Assembly: GCA_030685235.1 (NCBI GenBank) | Contig: MU839087.1 | Coordinates: forward strand, 62,001-126,000 | Direction: 5' to 3' | DNA from: Copromyces sp. CBS 386.78 | Lineage: Eukaryota > Ascomycota > Sordariomycetes > Sordariales > Sordariaceae | Length of the DNA: 64,000 nucleotides | Shown here: one piece after another, positions 1-12,194 of the stretch | Layout: each line of letters starts with the position of its first letter | How positions within the stretch are numbered: the stretch's first letter is position 1 | Position numbers and translations under genes: made by a program | The notes under the pieces: generated by a model | Told to the model about the DNA's origin: nothing | Database searches by the model: none | What the model saw: the letters and a program-made list of their open reading frames with translations, nothing else

Positions 1-542
1 ACCAACCAATTCCAACCTCCTCATCGAAACAAAGGGGTTTGTATTCTCACCATGCCCAGACTATTGACTGGAAGGACGCCTCCCCTTCTTGGCTTCTTCT
101 CGCCGGGTGTAGATTGGTCCGCCCGAATATTTACACTGGTAGCGAGGCACATAGTATCCAGTGCATACTCTCGGCGCGAGAATATCTAGGCCTCAAGCAC
201 CCACCTCTTGGGGCCATCTTTCTTGTTTGCTCCATTCTAATCATACCATCTTTTGTTTTCTATTACTTCACTTATTCTTGTGTATTTCCCCATTTGTCTT
301 CGATAGCATCTTTTTTCTTTTTTTTGCTTGTCATGCGTCAGTAGGTCCGGAACCACTGATAGATACCCAATAATTCGTTGCTCTTGTCTTTTCTTTTTCT
401 GCCGTTAGCCCGAGCTTTGCTTCCTCCCACTTTGGTCTCCGCAGTCCGCATACCAATACATTGCATATATCCCCATCGATACCTCGACATAAAGAGAACT
501 TCTGTTTCTATCCCTAATCACATCTTTGCTCTCGTCGAAATC
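1..542. other. Upstream region of the carbonic anhydrase gene
   Basis: No gene recognised. The last 200 bases are pyrimidine-rich with C/T runs, as is common in fungal promoters and leaders. The reading frame of the downstream gene stays open upstream from 378, but that extension lacks a signal peptide and is probably leader. Confidence 0.5.
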
Positions 543-1781
543 ATGGCCAGGATATTCAAGTCGTTGATGGTGGTGGCGGCCGCGTCCGTGACACCCGTCT
601 TGTCGCTCTGCTCGCACAACACCTTCCTCCACCCGCGAGAGGAGGGCAAGGCCGTCCAAGTCAAAAAATTCGGTTACACTGGCGTCACCGGGCCGTTGTT
701 CTGGTCGTCGCTTGCTCCCGAGAACACCGTCTGCTCTACGGGATCACGGCAGTCCCCCATCGACATGAGGGAGGGATCCTTCAACATGATGTCCTCGTCC
801 GATGTCCAGGTCGAAATCCCCGATTTCAAAAATGGCACCGAGTTCGAGAACCTCGGAACCACCATCGAGATCATTGCGAAGGGCGGCTCGATGACCCTCG
901 GCGAGAAGCAGTACACTCTGCAGCAGTTCCATTTCCATTTGCCTAGTGAGCACTTGGATAATGGCACCATCAGAGCCAGTTAGTTTCTCTCACATTCTAC
1001 TCTGTCAAGTTAGCAATCCCTGACAAGTTGATAATAGTGGAAATGCACATGGTCTGGCAAACCGAGAACCAGGAGATTGCCGTCATCGGCACCTACATCG
1101 ACGTCGCCACCGAGGCTGGTCCGGCACTTGCCATCCCTCCCGTTGCCGCTCCCGCTCCCGATCCCGCTCCCGATCCCGCTCCCAGCGGCGCTCCTATTCC
1201 TCCCGCCAACGAGACCGTCGTACCTGCACCTGTGCCAGCTAGGTTCCGCATCAGGGGAAGCAAAAGCCAAAGAATGCAAAAAGCCATTGTGCCTCCTGCC
1301 ACCAACGAGACGGCCCCAGTGCCCCCAGTGCAAGACGCCCCAGATGCCCCCGCCTCGGGTGCGCCTACCGTCCTCCTCGAGACCATCTTCAGCGCCGTCG
1401 ACGCCATCCGCACGCCCGGCACCGTGACCCAGACCCCTCCTTTGGTGCTATCCGAGGTGGTCAGCATCTGGAAGTCGGGTCACTTCCAGGGGTACGTGTG
1501 CCTTTTCCTCCACTATCCCACTTCTGTGTGCACCGCCGCCCCTTTTCAGCTCGTCAGATCACTAACCCGTTCCCGTCACCAACAGATACTCCGGGTCCCT
1601 CACCACCCCTCCTTGCAGTGAAGGCGTCAGCTGGCTCGTGTCGACGCAGACGCTAAGGATCTCGCCTTTGACTTTTGAGAAGGTCCGTAGTGTTATCGGC
1701 TTTAACTCGCGCTTCACGCAGAATGCGCCCGGTCAGGATAATATCATGATCCTGGCCATGGGAGCGTGTCAAGGCAGTTGA
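543..1781 (+). CDS. Secreted alpha-type carbonic anhydrase
   Basis: Alpha-class carbonic anhydrase, which interconverts CO2 and bicarbonate using a zinc ion. Three exons join in phase (543-978, 1038-1491, 1586-1781) to give 361 residues. The start at 543 is chosen because it opens a typical signal peptide (MARIFKS, then a hydrophobic stretch); the protein is therefore probably exported. The family signatures are visible: QSPID near residue 75, the zinc histidines in QFHFHLPSEH, the third zinc histidine in EMHMVW just after the first splice, and SLTTPPCSEGV after the second splice. Unusual is a Pro/Ala/Asp-rich insert of roughly 80 residues between the third histidine and the C-terminal half, built partly from PAPDPAPDP repeats. 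Family membership is secure; secretion is inferred from the N-terminus. Confidence 0.9.
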
Positions 1782-2117
1782 ATGTGTTTGCTTCTTCTGG
1801 GGCTGCGTCGCAGCCGTCGCAATGAGAAGCGCATTGATGCTAGTATAAAAGGCAGCGATGTAAATTTTCGAAAACGGGCGGAGTTGGATTAAAAAATACA
1901 ACGGTCACGGCGATCATCCTTTGTCGATGTTGAAGTTCGACGCATCTGTGTGACTTTCTGTGTTATTCTGGATCCGGTAGAGTTTGTATTTTTGAACGTT
2001 TCGTTGGTCTGACCACAAAGCATCGGTGGGTGGCAGTAATGTGCTAACGGGATGCAAAAAAAGAAAAAGAAAAAAAAAGATGCAAAAAGAGAAGGCGTTT
2101 GTGACGCCGGGAATTGA
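1782..2117. other. Carbonic anhydrase 3' region and tRNA 3' flank
   Basis: No gene. An A-rich tract at about 2056-2080 reads as a T-run on the minus strand. Together with a TTTTT just below 2100 it can serve as the pol III stop for the tRNA that follows. Confidence 0.5.
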
Positions 2118-2189
2118 GCCCGACGTGGGGGTCGAACCCACAACCTTGAGATTAAGAGTCTCACGCTCTACCGATTGAGCTAGCCGGGC
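2118..2189 (-). tRNA. tRNA-Lys (anticodon CTT), intronless
   Basis: The minus strand folds into a complete cloverleaf of 72 nt. It has a 7-bp acceptor GCCCGGC/GTCGGGC, D arm GCTC/GAGC, anticodon stem TGAGA/TCTCA with loop CTCTTAA (anticodon CTT), a 5-nt variable loop, and T arm GTGGG-TTCGACC-CCCAC. T-runs lie shortly downstream on the minus strand. Nucleotides 26-39 of this tRNA reappear, apart from two G-to-A changes, beside the LTR of the retrotransposon near 55.7 kb. Confidence 0.97.
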
Positions 2190-2931
2190 AGCTGATGCTG
2201 CCAGTTGGTTGTTATCAGGTCTTGGAGCAAGAGCTTATAACGACGCAGGCATTGGTTTTGAGGGTGATGATATTTTGGCCATCGCGAGTTGATAGTTTTG
2301 GCAGAAACTTCCAGTTGGGGATTTGGGCTCAGCGCTAACTTGAACAAGCGCCGACATTGTGCGTGCGCGCGCGAAGATCCATTGTTGATCGATCTTGGCA
2401 TGCAGTCGACTCCCTCTCTGCGTTCGTTCGAGAACAGTGATGTTGCGGGGTTCGATGGCGCCGTATCTTCGTTAGCGGTACAAGCGCTTACAGTATCGAT
2501 AAGATGGCGACTTGTCTCTTTATCTCTAACCTTCGGGGTACAATTGCTCGTCGTTAATGTCGTGTCGTCCTGATAAGGTTTATACGGACCAGCAACGGAA
2601 GCTTTTGATGATCTGATGTGGTTTGAATTGAGAAAAAGGAACAGTCGATCGCTTCTCCGCATGCTTGTCATTCGATGCTTCCGTCTCCAACCAGTCTGCA
2701 GCCACGAAGCTCGCGTCACAGTCGCAGAAATGGTGATGTCATCAGTTCGGTCACTTACCTACAGTACACCTCCGAGAACCCTTGTGGCCAACCCATATTA
2801 TTGCCATCACCACTGTCAGTAATTACAACCTAGAAGCCGTCGATTCACTCTATCTAAAGTCAACAACCCCAAATTCGAGCAACCAACAACAACACCATCA
2901 AACACAAAGCACAACACTCGAATCACCCAAA
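2190..2931. other. Promoter and leader of the small mitochondrial protein gene
   Basis: No gene recognised. The 60 bases before 2932 are CAACAAC/CATCAAAC-rich and pyrimidine-poor, typical of a well-translated fungal leader. The open frames in this stretch resemble nothing known to me. Confidence 0.5.
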
Positions 2932-3371
2932 ATGGTCCGCGCTACTCCCGCCATCCGCACTGCCCTCCGCCCCGTCGTCCGCACCCGCGTCCCGCGCGCT
3001 CAGAATCAGGTCCGCTTCAGAACAACCGAAAACACCGGAAGCGCTCGCGACAACGGCCCGGTTAAGGAGTTCAACAAGACGGGTAACACCAACAAGCCAT
3101 GGCTGTACGTTTTCTTTCCCTCCATCCGCTCCAGTAACCCACCTGCTCTCCTGTCCCTCATCAGGCACTCTTCCCTCGTCAAAGGTACGGTTAAGGCTGA
3201 CTAGGTAACGGCTGAAACAGCTACGCCGGCGTCGCCGCCCTCGGCGTCGGTGGCATTTACGCTACGATGATGGGCAAGCCCGAGAAGGCTGCTGCTGCCT
3301 CGCAGAAGCTTGATTTCGTTGCGGAGGGGAAGAGGGCGCCTCATAACCCTGCTGTTGGAAATGCCAAGTAA
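2932..3371 (+). CDS. Small single-pass mitochondrial membrane protein
   Basis: Two exons (2932-3104 and 3221-3371) with GTACGT donor and ACAG acceptor give 107 residues. The first 30 residues are rich in Arg and Ala with no acidic residue (MVRATPAIRTALRP...), which is the look of a mitochondrial presequence. A single membrane segment (LYAGVAALGVGGIYATMM) follows directly after the splice, then a short charged tail ending in PAVGNAK. The layout suits a small inner-membrane protein or respiratory/ATP-synthase accessory subunit, but I do not recognise the family and assign no specific role. The ATG has an AAAATGG context. Confidence 0.75.
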
Positions 3372-6153
3372 ATGAAGGGTTGATGATGAGTTCATGGCTT
3401 GCTATTTGGTACCCTGGGAGTTAATGCGGGATGGCGTTTTTATCTGAGTTATGGTTGATGGGTGCGAGGCATCCACAAGAGGGTTCGATGATACGAACAG
3501 TTTGGTTTCCCGTCCGGTCGTGATGTGAAGATATGCGGTTGATCGGTACCAAGCAATGCGAAGAGGGATCAGCAAGCATGAATGGACCAGAACCTCGAGA
3601 TAGGGTTGGAGGTACTGGTAAATGCTAACCTAATAAACTACAATAGTATTTAATCATTTGAGATTGATCTTCAAGAGACATTCCCTCTGGAATTGGGCAA
3701 TTTGGCACTCTCCCTCGTTAAGTGTGTAGTTAGTGGATGATTGATTGAGACCTTTCGGTTTTGTCAGAGCCGACGAACCTGTGCGCTACAGGACGGCTGC
3801 GCTGCTCATCACGCCATGGGCAGGGCACCGGTATATATCACATAGTGTAGATGGAAGGAAGGCATCACGAAATGAAGAGCTCACATTTACAGAAGGAAGG
3901 AGGGGCATTCACAAATGATGGAAAGCCGGTACCTGTTAGACCTGCAAATAACGATTCGAGGTATAACGATACCCTCGTCATAACGATCAAAAGCTGGGAA
4001 ACGGCTGCCAAATGTATGGGAGTAACGATCAACCTGTAACTTACGATTTTGATCAGATTTCGAGGGCGAATTGGACCAAACTCGTTATTCTCAAGGGGTC
4101 CCGAGACGGCCTGTGACAAGGTCTGACAGCTTGTGGCGACCGGTAACAGACCCTTTTTGCTTGCCAGTGGCCTTGTGATTGGCCAGAAGCCCGTATTGGC
4201 CGGTCTTTGAATAACGATACTTGTAGAACGCATCACTAGGTAGTAATGATGTCGTCAGCTCTTCCTTTACTTTTTTCTCCTTTTGTTTTTTTCTCCTCCC
4301 TTTGTTTTTTCTTTCCTTCTTCTTATTCTTATCAATTGCTTGTTCATCATGTTTGCTCAATTCTATGCACAAGCTCGATCACTTCCGTGGTGAAGAATCC
4401 AGTTTCGTGTTAGATCCTTTGCACCGCAACACTCCATCCAATGGGTGTCGAGTTGTCTTCTGTCTAACTGAATCGCTTGCAGTTCGGGCCTCCAAACCAC
4501 ATCATCCAGGTAACACACAACACAGCCAGTCCCGGAAGAAAGACCAAGCCAGCCAAAGCCCAACGGTACACAAACTGTGGGGTATATAATATGACGAAAC
4601 AGATCTTGTCCTACTCCCATTCCCGTAGATGGCAACGCCTTCTTCCCGTGTGCGAGCTGAGAAACGGGAAATGTACGTAAGTAAACAAGTAAACAATTAA
4701 GCCAAAGGGCTGGTTGGCTGGATGCTCGTAGCATCAGGTCTTGGAAATTGAGTGTGACGGCCTGGTGAGGTGGATCTTGACGAGTACTTGACAAGTAAAA
4801 TGTGAAGAAGAATGAACGTGATGCATGAACAGGAAGGGAGCATGCAGACAGAGATCGGATTAGGACGCCGACATGCCGGCATACGGTATTGAGATAAAAG
4901 AGGGGAAGTTCAAACCAAGGCTTGATTGGGTTTATTGACGAATAGGGTCCTGGGGCTGAAGCGTGGTGGTTGTTAAGGATGAACGGAGGCTTTTGGGGAT
5001 TTGGAAAAAAAAAAAAAAAAAAAAAAAAGGGAGCAGCCACAGGTGATTGAGACGCTTCTTTCCCATACAAGGGGAAGAGAGTTGTTCGCGTTGTCGGGGC
5101 GCTTAAAAGAGAGGCACACGCCGGGGGAGAGTCTCAGAATAAAACAGAGACCTTGTTGCCATGCCCATGGGTAAGGTATGTCTGATGCTTAACTGAGGAA
5201 TCCCTTCGCACAGCACAGCCGACTACGGTGGTCACCGGCTCGGGTGAAGCAAATGGGATATTCCCTGATCAGCTACCTCACCGACGGGAACTCAAACCCA
5301 CGCCCGATCTGTAGCTGTAAGTAAGTCTGTAACTGAGGTGTTTCTCATGCTGTGAAAGTTGTGAGATGTTGCACCCAAACAAAACCCCTGTTGTTTACTT
5401 CTGATGCCTGGTTTCGGAATTGGGTATGGCACCGCCGTCCGAGCTTGAATCGTCTGCTAATTACTTGCAGTTGGGCACATTGGGTCTGGAGGCGATTGAA
5501 GCCCGGACGAGTGAGTAGAGGTAGGTACATTGAAGGGATTTGACGCCCACTTCGCACCCCAACCAACAACATCATCGCCTCAGTAGTAAGCTGATTGAAT
5601 CAAGCCTGTAGGAACTCGGGATAGGCGTCAAAGGCGTTGAAACTCGTCGACTACATCATCTTCTAACGAATCAAAATTGGTGCAAGAAAGGACTGGGCGT
5701 AAACATTGAGCCTTCAGTCCTAGCTAGATCCAAACCCCTCGCCACCTAGAGGTACCTTCCTCGACCCCAGCACGTAAAGTCATGTATGGTAGAAGAGAAG
5801 AGAAGAGAAGGATTGGTATTCATTCCAGTTTCCAACTGCACATCATCGGAGACAGTAAGCTAGAGAGGCCAGCCAGGCCATGCATGCTTCGACTCTGCTT
5901 CGGGACGACTGAGGGGGAAATGTCTGGTGATACGTTCCATCTCCACCTCTGCGACCCGAAACATGGTGACTCTGGAAGAAGGAAGTGGGCTTTCGAATTG
6001 TGTAATGCAAACCCTTTCAGCTGAGACACATGCATGAAGGCGACGACGAGAATGACGGGAGGGCGGGAAAGTGAGTAGGTGAGAGTTGAGAGTTGAGGGG
6101 AAGGGGGAGAAAGGGGAAGGGGGAGGGAGAGTGATGAGGTGGTGGGAGTCGAG
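3372..6153. other. Gene-poor intergenic stretch
   Basis: No convincing gene on either strand. It contains a 24-base A-run at 5005-5028, a T-rich tract around 4270-4330, and scattered short frames without recognisable domains. The largest frame (minus, 4363-5070) encodes poly-Phe through the A-run and is dismissed. Confidence 0.5.
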
Positions 6154-6161
6154 TATAAAAA
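6154..6161 (+). promoter_or_regulatory. TATA box of the lectin gene
   Basis: TATAAAAA lies about 290 bases before the lectin start codon. It is followed by a long pyrimidine-rich, CTCCTC-repeated leader (about 6285-6360). A strong TATA box fits a highly induced gene. Confidence 0.55.
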
Positions 6162-6444
6162 GAGGCTGCCTTTCCCTCCTGAGAGAGTTGAAGCAGAATA
6201 TCATCAGAGTCATCAACTCAAGCCAGACAAGATACCTGAATCACTTCTTTCAAAGCCACTCAAGGTTAGCCTTAACCACTCTCCCATCTCCAACACCCCT
6301 CCCTCTTTCGCCCGCTCCCCTCCATCCTCCCTCCTCCTCCTCCTCCTTCTCCTCAGTCCATCCGTCCCATATCATCCAGCTAACACCCCCATCCCCTTCC
6401 AGCTTACCCAGCAACTCAACCACCAAACCCAACCAACCGCCAAA

Positions 6445-6876
6445 ATGTCCTACACCCTCCACCTCCGTCTCATCAACGACACCTCCGACCCCCTCACCCT
6501 CGTCGAACAAACCAGCTGGTGGGGCAAAAACACCATCTGGTCCCAAACCCCTTCCACGGGGGTCTACGTCCTCTCCATGGCGAATTCCGGTTCCTCCGGT
6601 ATGCTGCGCTTCCAGACCAGCAAGGGCGACTTCTTCGCCATCGCCGCGGGCGTGCACAACTACAAGCGGTGGTGCGACGTTCTTGTCGACACTGGTGATG
6701 AAGCGCCCTTGACCAAGTTGCATCCCAAGTACTACGATGATAAGGATTCCAAGTACCAGGCTCTGTGGGCGCAGGCGAGCGAGGTGGAGGCGAAGAGCAA
6801 GAGTGGGAAGACTGTTAGGGTCAAGTTTTATCAGCCCGAGGGGAATGTGTTGAGGGCTACGATTGAGTATGTTTGA
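6445..6876 (+). CDS. tap1: Fungal fruit-body lectin (TAP1-like)
   Basis: A single exon of 143 residues, the usual length of the fungal fruit-body lectin family (Pfam Fungal_lectin; fold related to actinoporins). Members bind the Gal-beta-1,3-GalNAc disaccharide and are abundant cytosolic proteins of fruiting bodies and sclerotia. Family hallmarks visible here are the start MSYTLHLRL, the tract SGMLRFQTSKGDFF, the strongly conserved GVHNYKRWCDV around residue 72, and the C-terminal strand NVLRATIEYV. There is no signal peptide, as expected for the family. In Sordaria macrospora the homologue tap1 is induced during sexual development; the symbol rests on that family relationship. A TATA box and long CT-rich leader precede it. 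Confidence 0.9.
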   Translation: MSYTLHLRLINDTSDPLTLVEQTSWWGKNTIWSQTPSTGVYVLSMANSGSSGMLRFQTSKGDFFAIAAGVHNYKRWCDVLVDTGDEAPLTKLHPKYYDDKDSKYQALWAQASEVEAKSKSGKTVRVKFYQPEGNVLRATIEYV

Positions 6877-7385
6877 GTACACTCTGTATGAGTGTCAGTA
6901 TGAGTGCGAGTGTGAGTGGGTGGGTGGTGAGACAGGGAGTATGGGGAGGAGGGTAGGTCGTGGAGGATGAACAGCTTCATCAAGGGGGGGGAAAGAGAGA
7001 CGGGGACACGGACACGGAGGACGATGGAACACAAGGTGTGAAGAATAGCCAACGGCATTACGCTCATTTATTGGCTTTTGAGAAGCTCTGAAGCATCATA
7101 GGTATCTTAGACGCTCGTTCAAATAAGCTGTCATCTTTGAAAACATAACCCAAACATCAATCCTTGCTTTCCCCCAGCTTTTGGTCCCTCTATATCCCAT
7201 ATAAACAAGTGTCAGCCTTTGTTACCAGGCATGAACATAATTAAACCCTTGAATGGCATCTGTAAATCATCATGTCTTTAATGTCATCGCTCATGCGGCT
7301 CGAAATCATTTGGCCAAATTAACACCTGTACCCCGGTCCGTGCTATGCAAATCATACAACTCCCTCAACTCCTCAACGTCAGCCC
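6877..7385. other. Convergent 3' regions of lectin and KAP123
   Basis: No gene. GTGAGTGTGAGTG simple sequence lies just after the lectin stop; the remainder is the shared terminator region of two convergent genes. Confidence 0.5.
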
Positions 7386-10300
7386 TTAGAGGATGCCAGC
7401 AAGCTTCAACGCATTAGGGTTGGCAGCAAAGAGGGCCTGGTTGGCGCTGTAGAGGTTGTGGACGAGCTTCTTCACAAGCTCACGAGTCTCGTCGCTGAGC
7501 TGATCTTCAGGAGGGCTGAGGACAGACTCGAGGACAGGGATGACCTTGTGAGTGAGAGAGTTGATGGTGGGCTCGCCCTGCTCGTAGAGCTTGTAGATGC
7601 ACTGGTAGACGGGAGTGTTCTCCTCGTAGTCCTCCTTCAAGGGCAGGAGATCGACCAAGGCGGGAAGGACTTGGGCAAGAGGAACACGGTCGGGGTGGGC
7701 AAGGATCATGCGGCACAGGCAGCCAGAGGCGTTGTCCTTGATACGAGCCTCGGGGATCTGCAGCATGGGAGCCAGCTTGTGGAGGATGGTCTCGTACTGG
7801 GGGAGGTAGGTGTTGCTGTCGGTGGAGTGGAGGATGAGCTGGCCGGTAGCGTAAGCAGCGTTGCTCTTGGTCTCGTTATCGGTATCAGAGAGACGCTTGA
7901 GGAGCAAGTGCATAAGCTTGCCGGTGTAGGGGGTGACGGTGGCACCCATGTTGGCAGCGCACTCAGCGATCACACCAACACCGGTGGAGCGCTCGAGGTT
8001 CTCGGCCTCGGAGGAGGCGAACTTCAAGATGGGCTTCTCGAAGATCTTCCAGAGCTCAGAGAAGGCGGGGCCAAGAGCAACGGCGAGGCCAATAACGACA
8101 TCGAGGGCAGTGTCGATAACAAGCCAGTCGTACTCGGAAGAGCCCTCAACCTCCTGCTCCTCATCCTCGTCACCAAGATCCTGCTGGCAAGGGTGAGAGC
8201 GGGTGATGATGGTGCTGAGGATGCTGATGGTCTCCTTCATGAACTCGCCCTGGGCAAGAATGGCAGGACCGCAGGCCTTGAGGGTGGCGGCAACGTTGCG
8301 GTTGACCTCGGTAACGACAGCACTTTTCAACAGTTAGCTTCATGCTGCAAAAGTTGATTGATCAAACAAGGTAGGGTATGATGTTTATGTCAGGAGTAGA
8401 TGTAGCGTGTTCTCAGCATCGACATTTAATGCCTCTGAGTGAGCTGGGTTTAACGCGAAGGTGCTCATCATTCGAAGATCGAAAAGAAAAAGGGGAAAGA
8501 AATGTACGTACCGATCCATCTCCTCCAGCCACACCTTGAGGGTGGCGCTGGTGACAATCTCGCCAAGCTTGACAAGAGTGACAGTGGGCTGGGTCTTGAG
8601 GGGAAGACCAGGCTCCCAGTTGGAGCCAGTCTCCTCCTCCATAAGCTGCCAGACGCGGGCATACGCGCGCCACAAAGTAGCGATAGCAGCCTTGCGGCAG
8701 CCCTCGTAGGGGTGCTCAAGGAGAGGGGAGATCATCTCGACGGCCTTCTCAAGGTACTCCGCGATCTCCTTACCAGAGCAAGAGTGGGTGATGATATCGC
8801 CCATGATCTCGATGGCAACCTCCTTCTCGAAAGCCTCGGGGGAGATGCCAATGTCCTCCCAATCCTCACCCTCCTCGTCGTCCATGATGTCCTCATCATC
8901 GTTGGCCTTGACCTTGAGGCGCTTGCCACCGGTAATGATCTCCTCATCAGTGCCGGCAATGGCACGCTCAGCCTCAGAGAGCTCAAGGTTGATCTCCTCC
9001 TCCTCAAGCTCAAGGCTGTGGAACAAGCCCTTGAAGACACCGGGAAGGAAGGGAGAGAAGTCCTTCTCATAGACCTTGGAGAGGCAGCTCCAGAGAATGA
9101 AAGAGGACTCGCGCAGTCTGGTGCTATCGAGATGCAGGGCCTCCTCGCTGGACTTCATGAGGGGAAGGACGTAGGGCTGGAAGGTCTGGGCACCGACCGC
9201 AGTGGCGATGCGACCGACGGAGTCGCAAACACCGCTGCGAAGGGCAAGGTCATCCTCAGTCTCCTTGATTGTAAGGTAAGCACCGAGAGCGTGCATGATG
9301 TTGTCGAAGTAGGGCTTGAACTCCTCGCCGAGAGCCTCGGCAATGGCACCGATAGCGCCGGAAGCAGCAACCTTGACCTTGTAATCCTCGTGGCCGATAA
9401 GAGCGCCGATGTTGGCGACGAGCTCGCCAGCATACTGCTTCATGAACTCGGCATCGAGACCATCGGACATGGAGTCGAGAGCACCGCATACGGAACGGAT
9501 GATCTCAACGCTCCTCTTTGCCATGGTGGCATCGGTGGTGGCGGCCATGGAAGCCTGGAGGTTCTTGACAAGGGCAGTCATGATGGGCTCATTGTAGGGA
9601 GAAAGCTCAGAGGCAATGTCATCCGCAAGGCGGGACAGACCGACAAGAGCGGCGTGTCTGACACCGACGTCCTGGTCGTTGAGCAGGGTGATGACGTGGG
9701 GCATGATGGACTTGATCTGGTTGGCGATGAAGTCGGGAGCACCCTCGACGACGGTGCCGAGAGCCAGAATACCGGCCTTTCTGTAGCCAGCCTCGGGGTT
9801 GGTGGCGAACTTGGGGAAGGCGTTGAGGAGGGGAACGATAACCTGGCGAGGAGGAAGGTCGCTGGCAAGCTGATCGAGCAGCATGAGAGCGGAACGGGCG
9901 GGGCTCATATCATCCTCATCCTCATCGTCGTCAATCTCGGTAAGGATGACCATGCTCTTGATGGTGAGCTCCTCGCCAATGTCGCGCATGCCCTGGATCT
10001 TCATGCGCCTGTAACGGACAGTCTGGGCGAGGAAAGCAAGGGCCTGAGCGCGGACCTCATCCTCAGCCTGGGGGTTGCCGCCGAGATCAATCATCAGCTT
10101 GACAAGATCCTTGAGGTACTTGCCGAGCAGCGAAGACTCGCAAGCCAAGAACTGCTGGAAGACGTCGAAAGCCTGGGCGATCTTCTCATCATCGCCAGAC
10201 TCGACGACGTACTTGAGAACGTCGACCATCGCAGGGACGAGGGTCTGAAGGGCACTGACGGCCTCGGGATCCTCCTCGGGATCGAACATGAGGAGGCAGG

Positions 10301-10947
10301 CGCCAATGGACATCATGGTGTTGATGCGGACATCGGCGCTCTGGGGGTCGCGGAGAGTGTGGTGGAAGATCTCGAGGAGCTTGCGGAGGTCCTCGAAGGC
10401 GGTGGGGTTGGCCTCGATCAAGCTGAAGATGATGTAGGTACCAACTTCACGCTGGTTGACATCGGCGTTGGTAGCCAAGTTCATGGCGATGTCGCGGAGA
10501 TCGTCCCACTCGCCCTCCTCGAAGTCAAAGCAGGCGATAACCGCAATGAGACGGGAAGCGGTATGGCGGCACTTGGGGTTCTGCTCCTTGAGAGTGGCCT
10601 CGAGGAGGACCTGGCGTACCTGGACCTTCTGGGCCTTGGGGATCTTGGACCAGTGCTTGGTGACGAGTCTGGCAGCCTGGACGGCGGCTAATTGCCTGAC
10701 GCCGAGGTCATCGTGTGTCGCGAAAACTTCAATGAGGAGGAGAAGGCACTGGGGGTGAACATAGTAGTTCTTTTGGAGCTCAGCCGTGATGGCCTTGACC
10801 CTCTGGGTATCGGCTGGAGAGGAGGAGTTAGTTTCAATTTTGCGTCTTCGTTTTGTCGCAGACAGTGCCGCCGACGAGGGGAAAGCGCGGAAAATGCTTA
10901 CGAATCTGCGACTCCTTGAGGAGCGCGGCAAGCGTTTGCTTGTCCAT
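7386..10947 (-). CDS. kap123: Importin beta-family nuclear import receptor Kap123 (importin-4)
   Basis: Three exons on the minus strand (10947-10902, 10813-8512, 8322-7386) join in phase to 1094 residues, close to the usual length of Kap123. Kap123/importin-4 carries ribosomal proteins and histones into the nucleus under control of Ran-GTP. The N-terminus MDKQTLAALLKES leads into the importin N-terminal domain (VHPQCLLLLIEV, DDLGVRQLAAVQAARLV, TLKEQNPKCRHTASRLIAVIA). HEAT repeats follow throughout, for example SDVRINTMMSIGACL, DVGVRHAALVGLSRLADD, and YKVKVAASGAIGAIAEALGEE. Acidic loops (DDDEDEDD, DDEEGEDWED) interrupt the repeats, as in homologues. It overlaps very long antisense frames that reflect codon bias and not genes. 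Confidence 0.93.
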
Positions 10948-12194
10948 GGCGCTTCAAGGAAATGTGAACAGAAGGGGTATCAAAAAGGGGAAAAAAAGAG
11001 AAAAGATAAACAAAACAGAGAGAGAGAGAAAAAAAAAAAGAAAGGGAAAAGAGAAGAACAAGATCCCGTCGGGCACACCACGGAGGGGATAGCAAGGGTA
11101 TTTGAAGAGGGAGGGGCACAGTACTGCAGTGAAGAGACTGGAGGCGAAGATGGGATGGAAAGAGGAAAGAGCAGACCCCGGGGAGAAGCTGAAGGTGTCG
11201 TGAAGAATGGAAATAAAAAAAAAATTGGATTTTGATTTAATTCCACTGTGGAATCGCGCTGATAAGAGATTAGAAATTTTGCTGCGGGGCAAGGGTTGCA
11301 GCTGAGGAACTTCGGCACGGTAGCAGCCTGGGCGCTACAACCACCACGGCAACTGCTATCATGTGCAGTGCCTGTGAATCGAGGGGTAAACTCTAGGTAC
11401 CTAGGTACAGGCACTGGTAGGACGACGGGAGAATATCCAGTCACGAAGTCAACCTAACGTATCAAAAATTAATGATATATATATACCTAAAGCAGAAATA
11501 CCCTGATTTTTTATGAGCTTTCAACGAGTTTTGGTTCCTTACTCTATCCCGTCATTTTTGTCCGATGCATTCTGCCAGTCTTCACCGCTATTTCATCATT
11601 GCTTACGCGTTTGCCTGCCGGCAGTTGTCCCAATCAATCAACTCGTCTCTCGTCATCGCGACTTCTCTATACTACATCACCACGGAGAGTTGGGCAGCTC
11701 GTGGTATCTAAACCGCACTGGTTCTTTTGATTAAAGAACAAAGTACAGTAGGCTATACTACTAACGTAGCTCGTCCAATGCTCGCTCCAAGAACCACACG
11801 GTCACGACCAACGTGTCAGCTGTTTGCAGCTTGCGCTGATACGGGCAGGATGTCCAGCTACGAAATAGCTGTCGAGGTCGTCGAGTTGAGATTGACGTTC
11901 ATGTTCTTCTTAGTTGGCTCTGATCTCCCATGTCATTCATCTCCCCAAGTCTATATACATTATCTCGCCTCTTTCCATACGAAGCCAACCAGATATTTAC
12001 AGGAACAAAACAGATATTAACCGCCAAACGCCGCCATTCTAACATCCCGCTGAACGAACAGACATCAATCAGCTGCTTCCCCATTATGACAAAAGAAACC
12101 CCAAGGACCGTCTATAATCGCCAACATACACAAATTTTCAATAACCAAAGATCTTCAACAAAGCTCCCTCAACTAGCTCGCTCATGACCTTCTC
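10948..12194. other. KAP123 promoter and RTA1 3' region
   Basis: No gene recognised. The first 270 bases are purine-rich on the plus strand, hence a pyrimidine-rich KAP123 leader. An ATATATATATA tract lies near 11475, and one ACGCGT site near 11606. Confidence 0.5.

Noticed and set aside
4363..5070. 235-codon minus-strand frame
   Set aside because: Starts in a poly-A tract read as poly-Phe; no conserved motif and no plausible splice partners.
8502..10691. 729-codon plus-strand open frame
   Set aside because: It lies exactly antisense to the KAP123 exon and is Leu/Gly/Asp/Glu-rich without domains; it is a codon-bias shadow.
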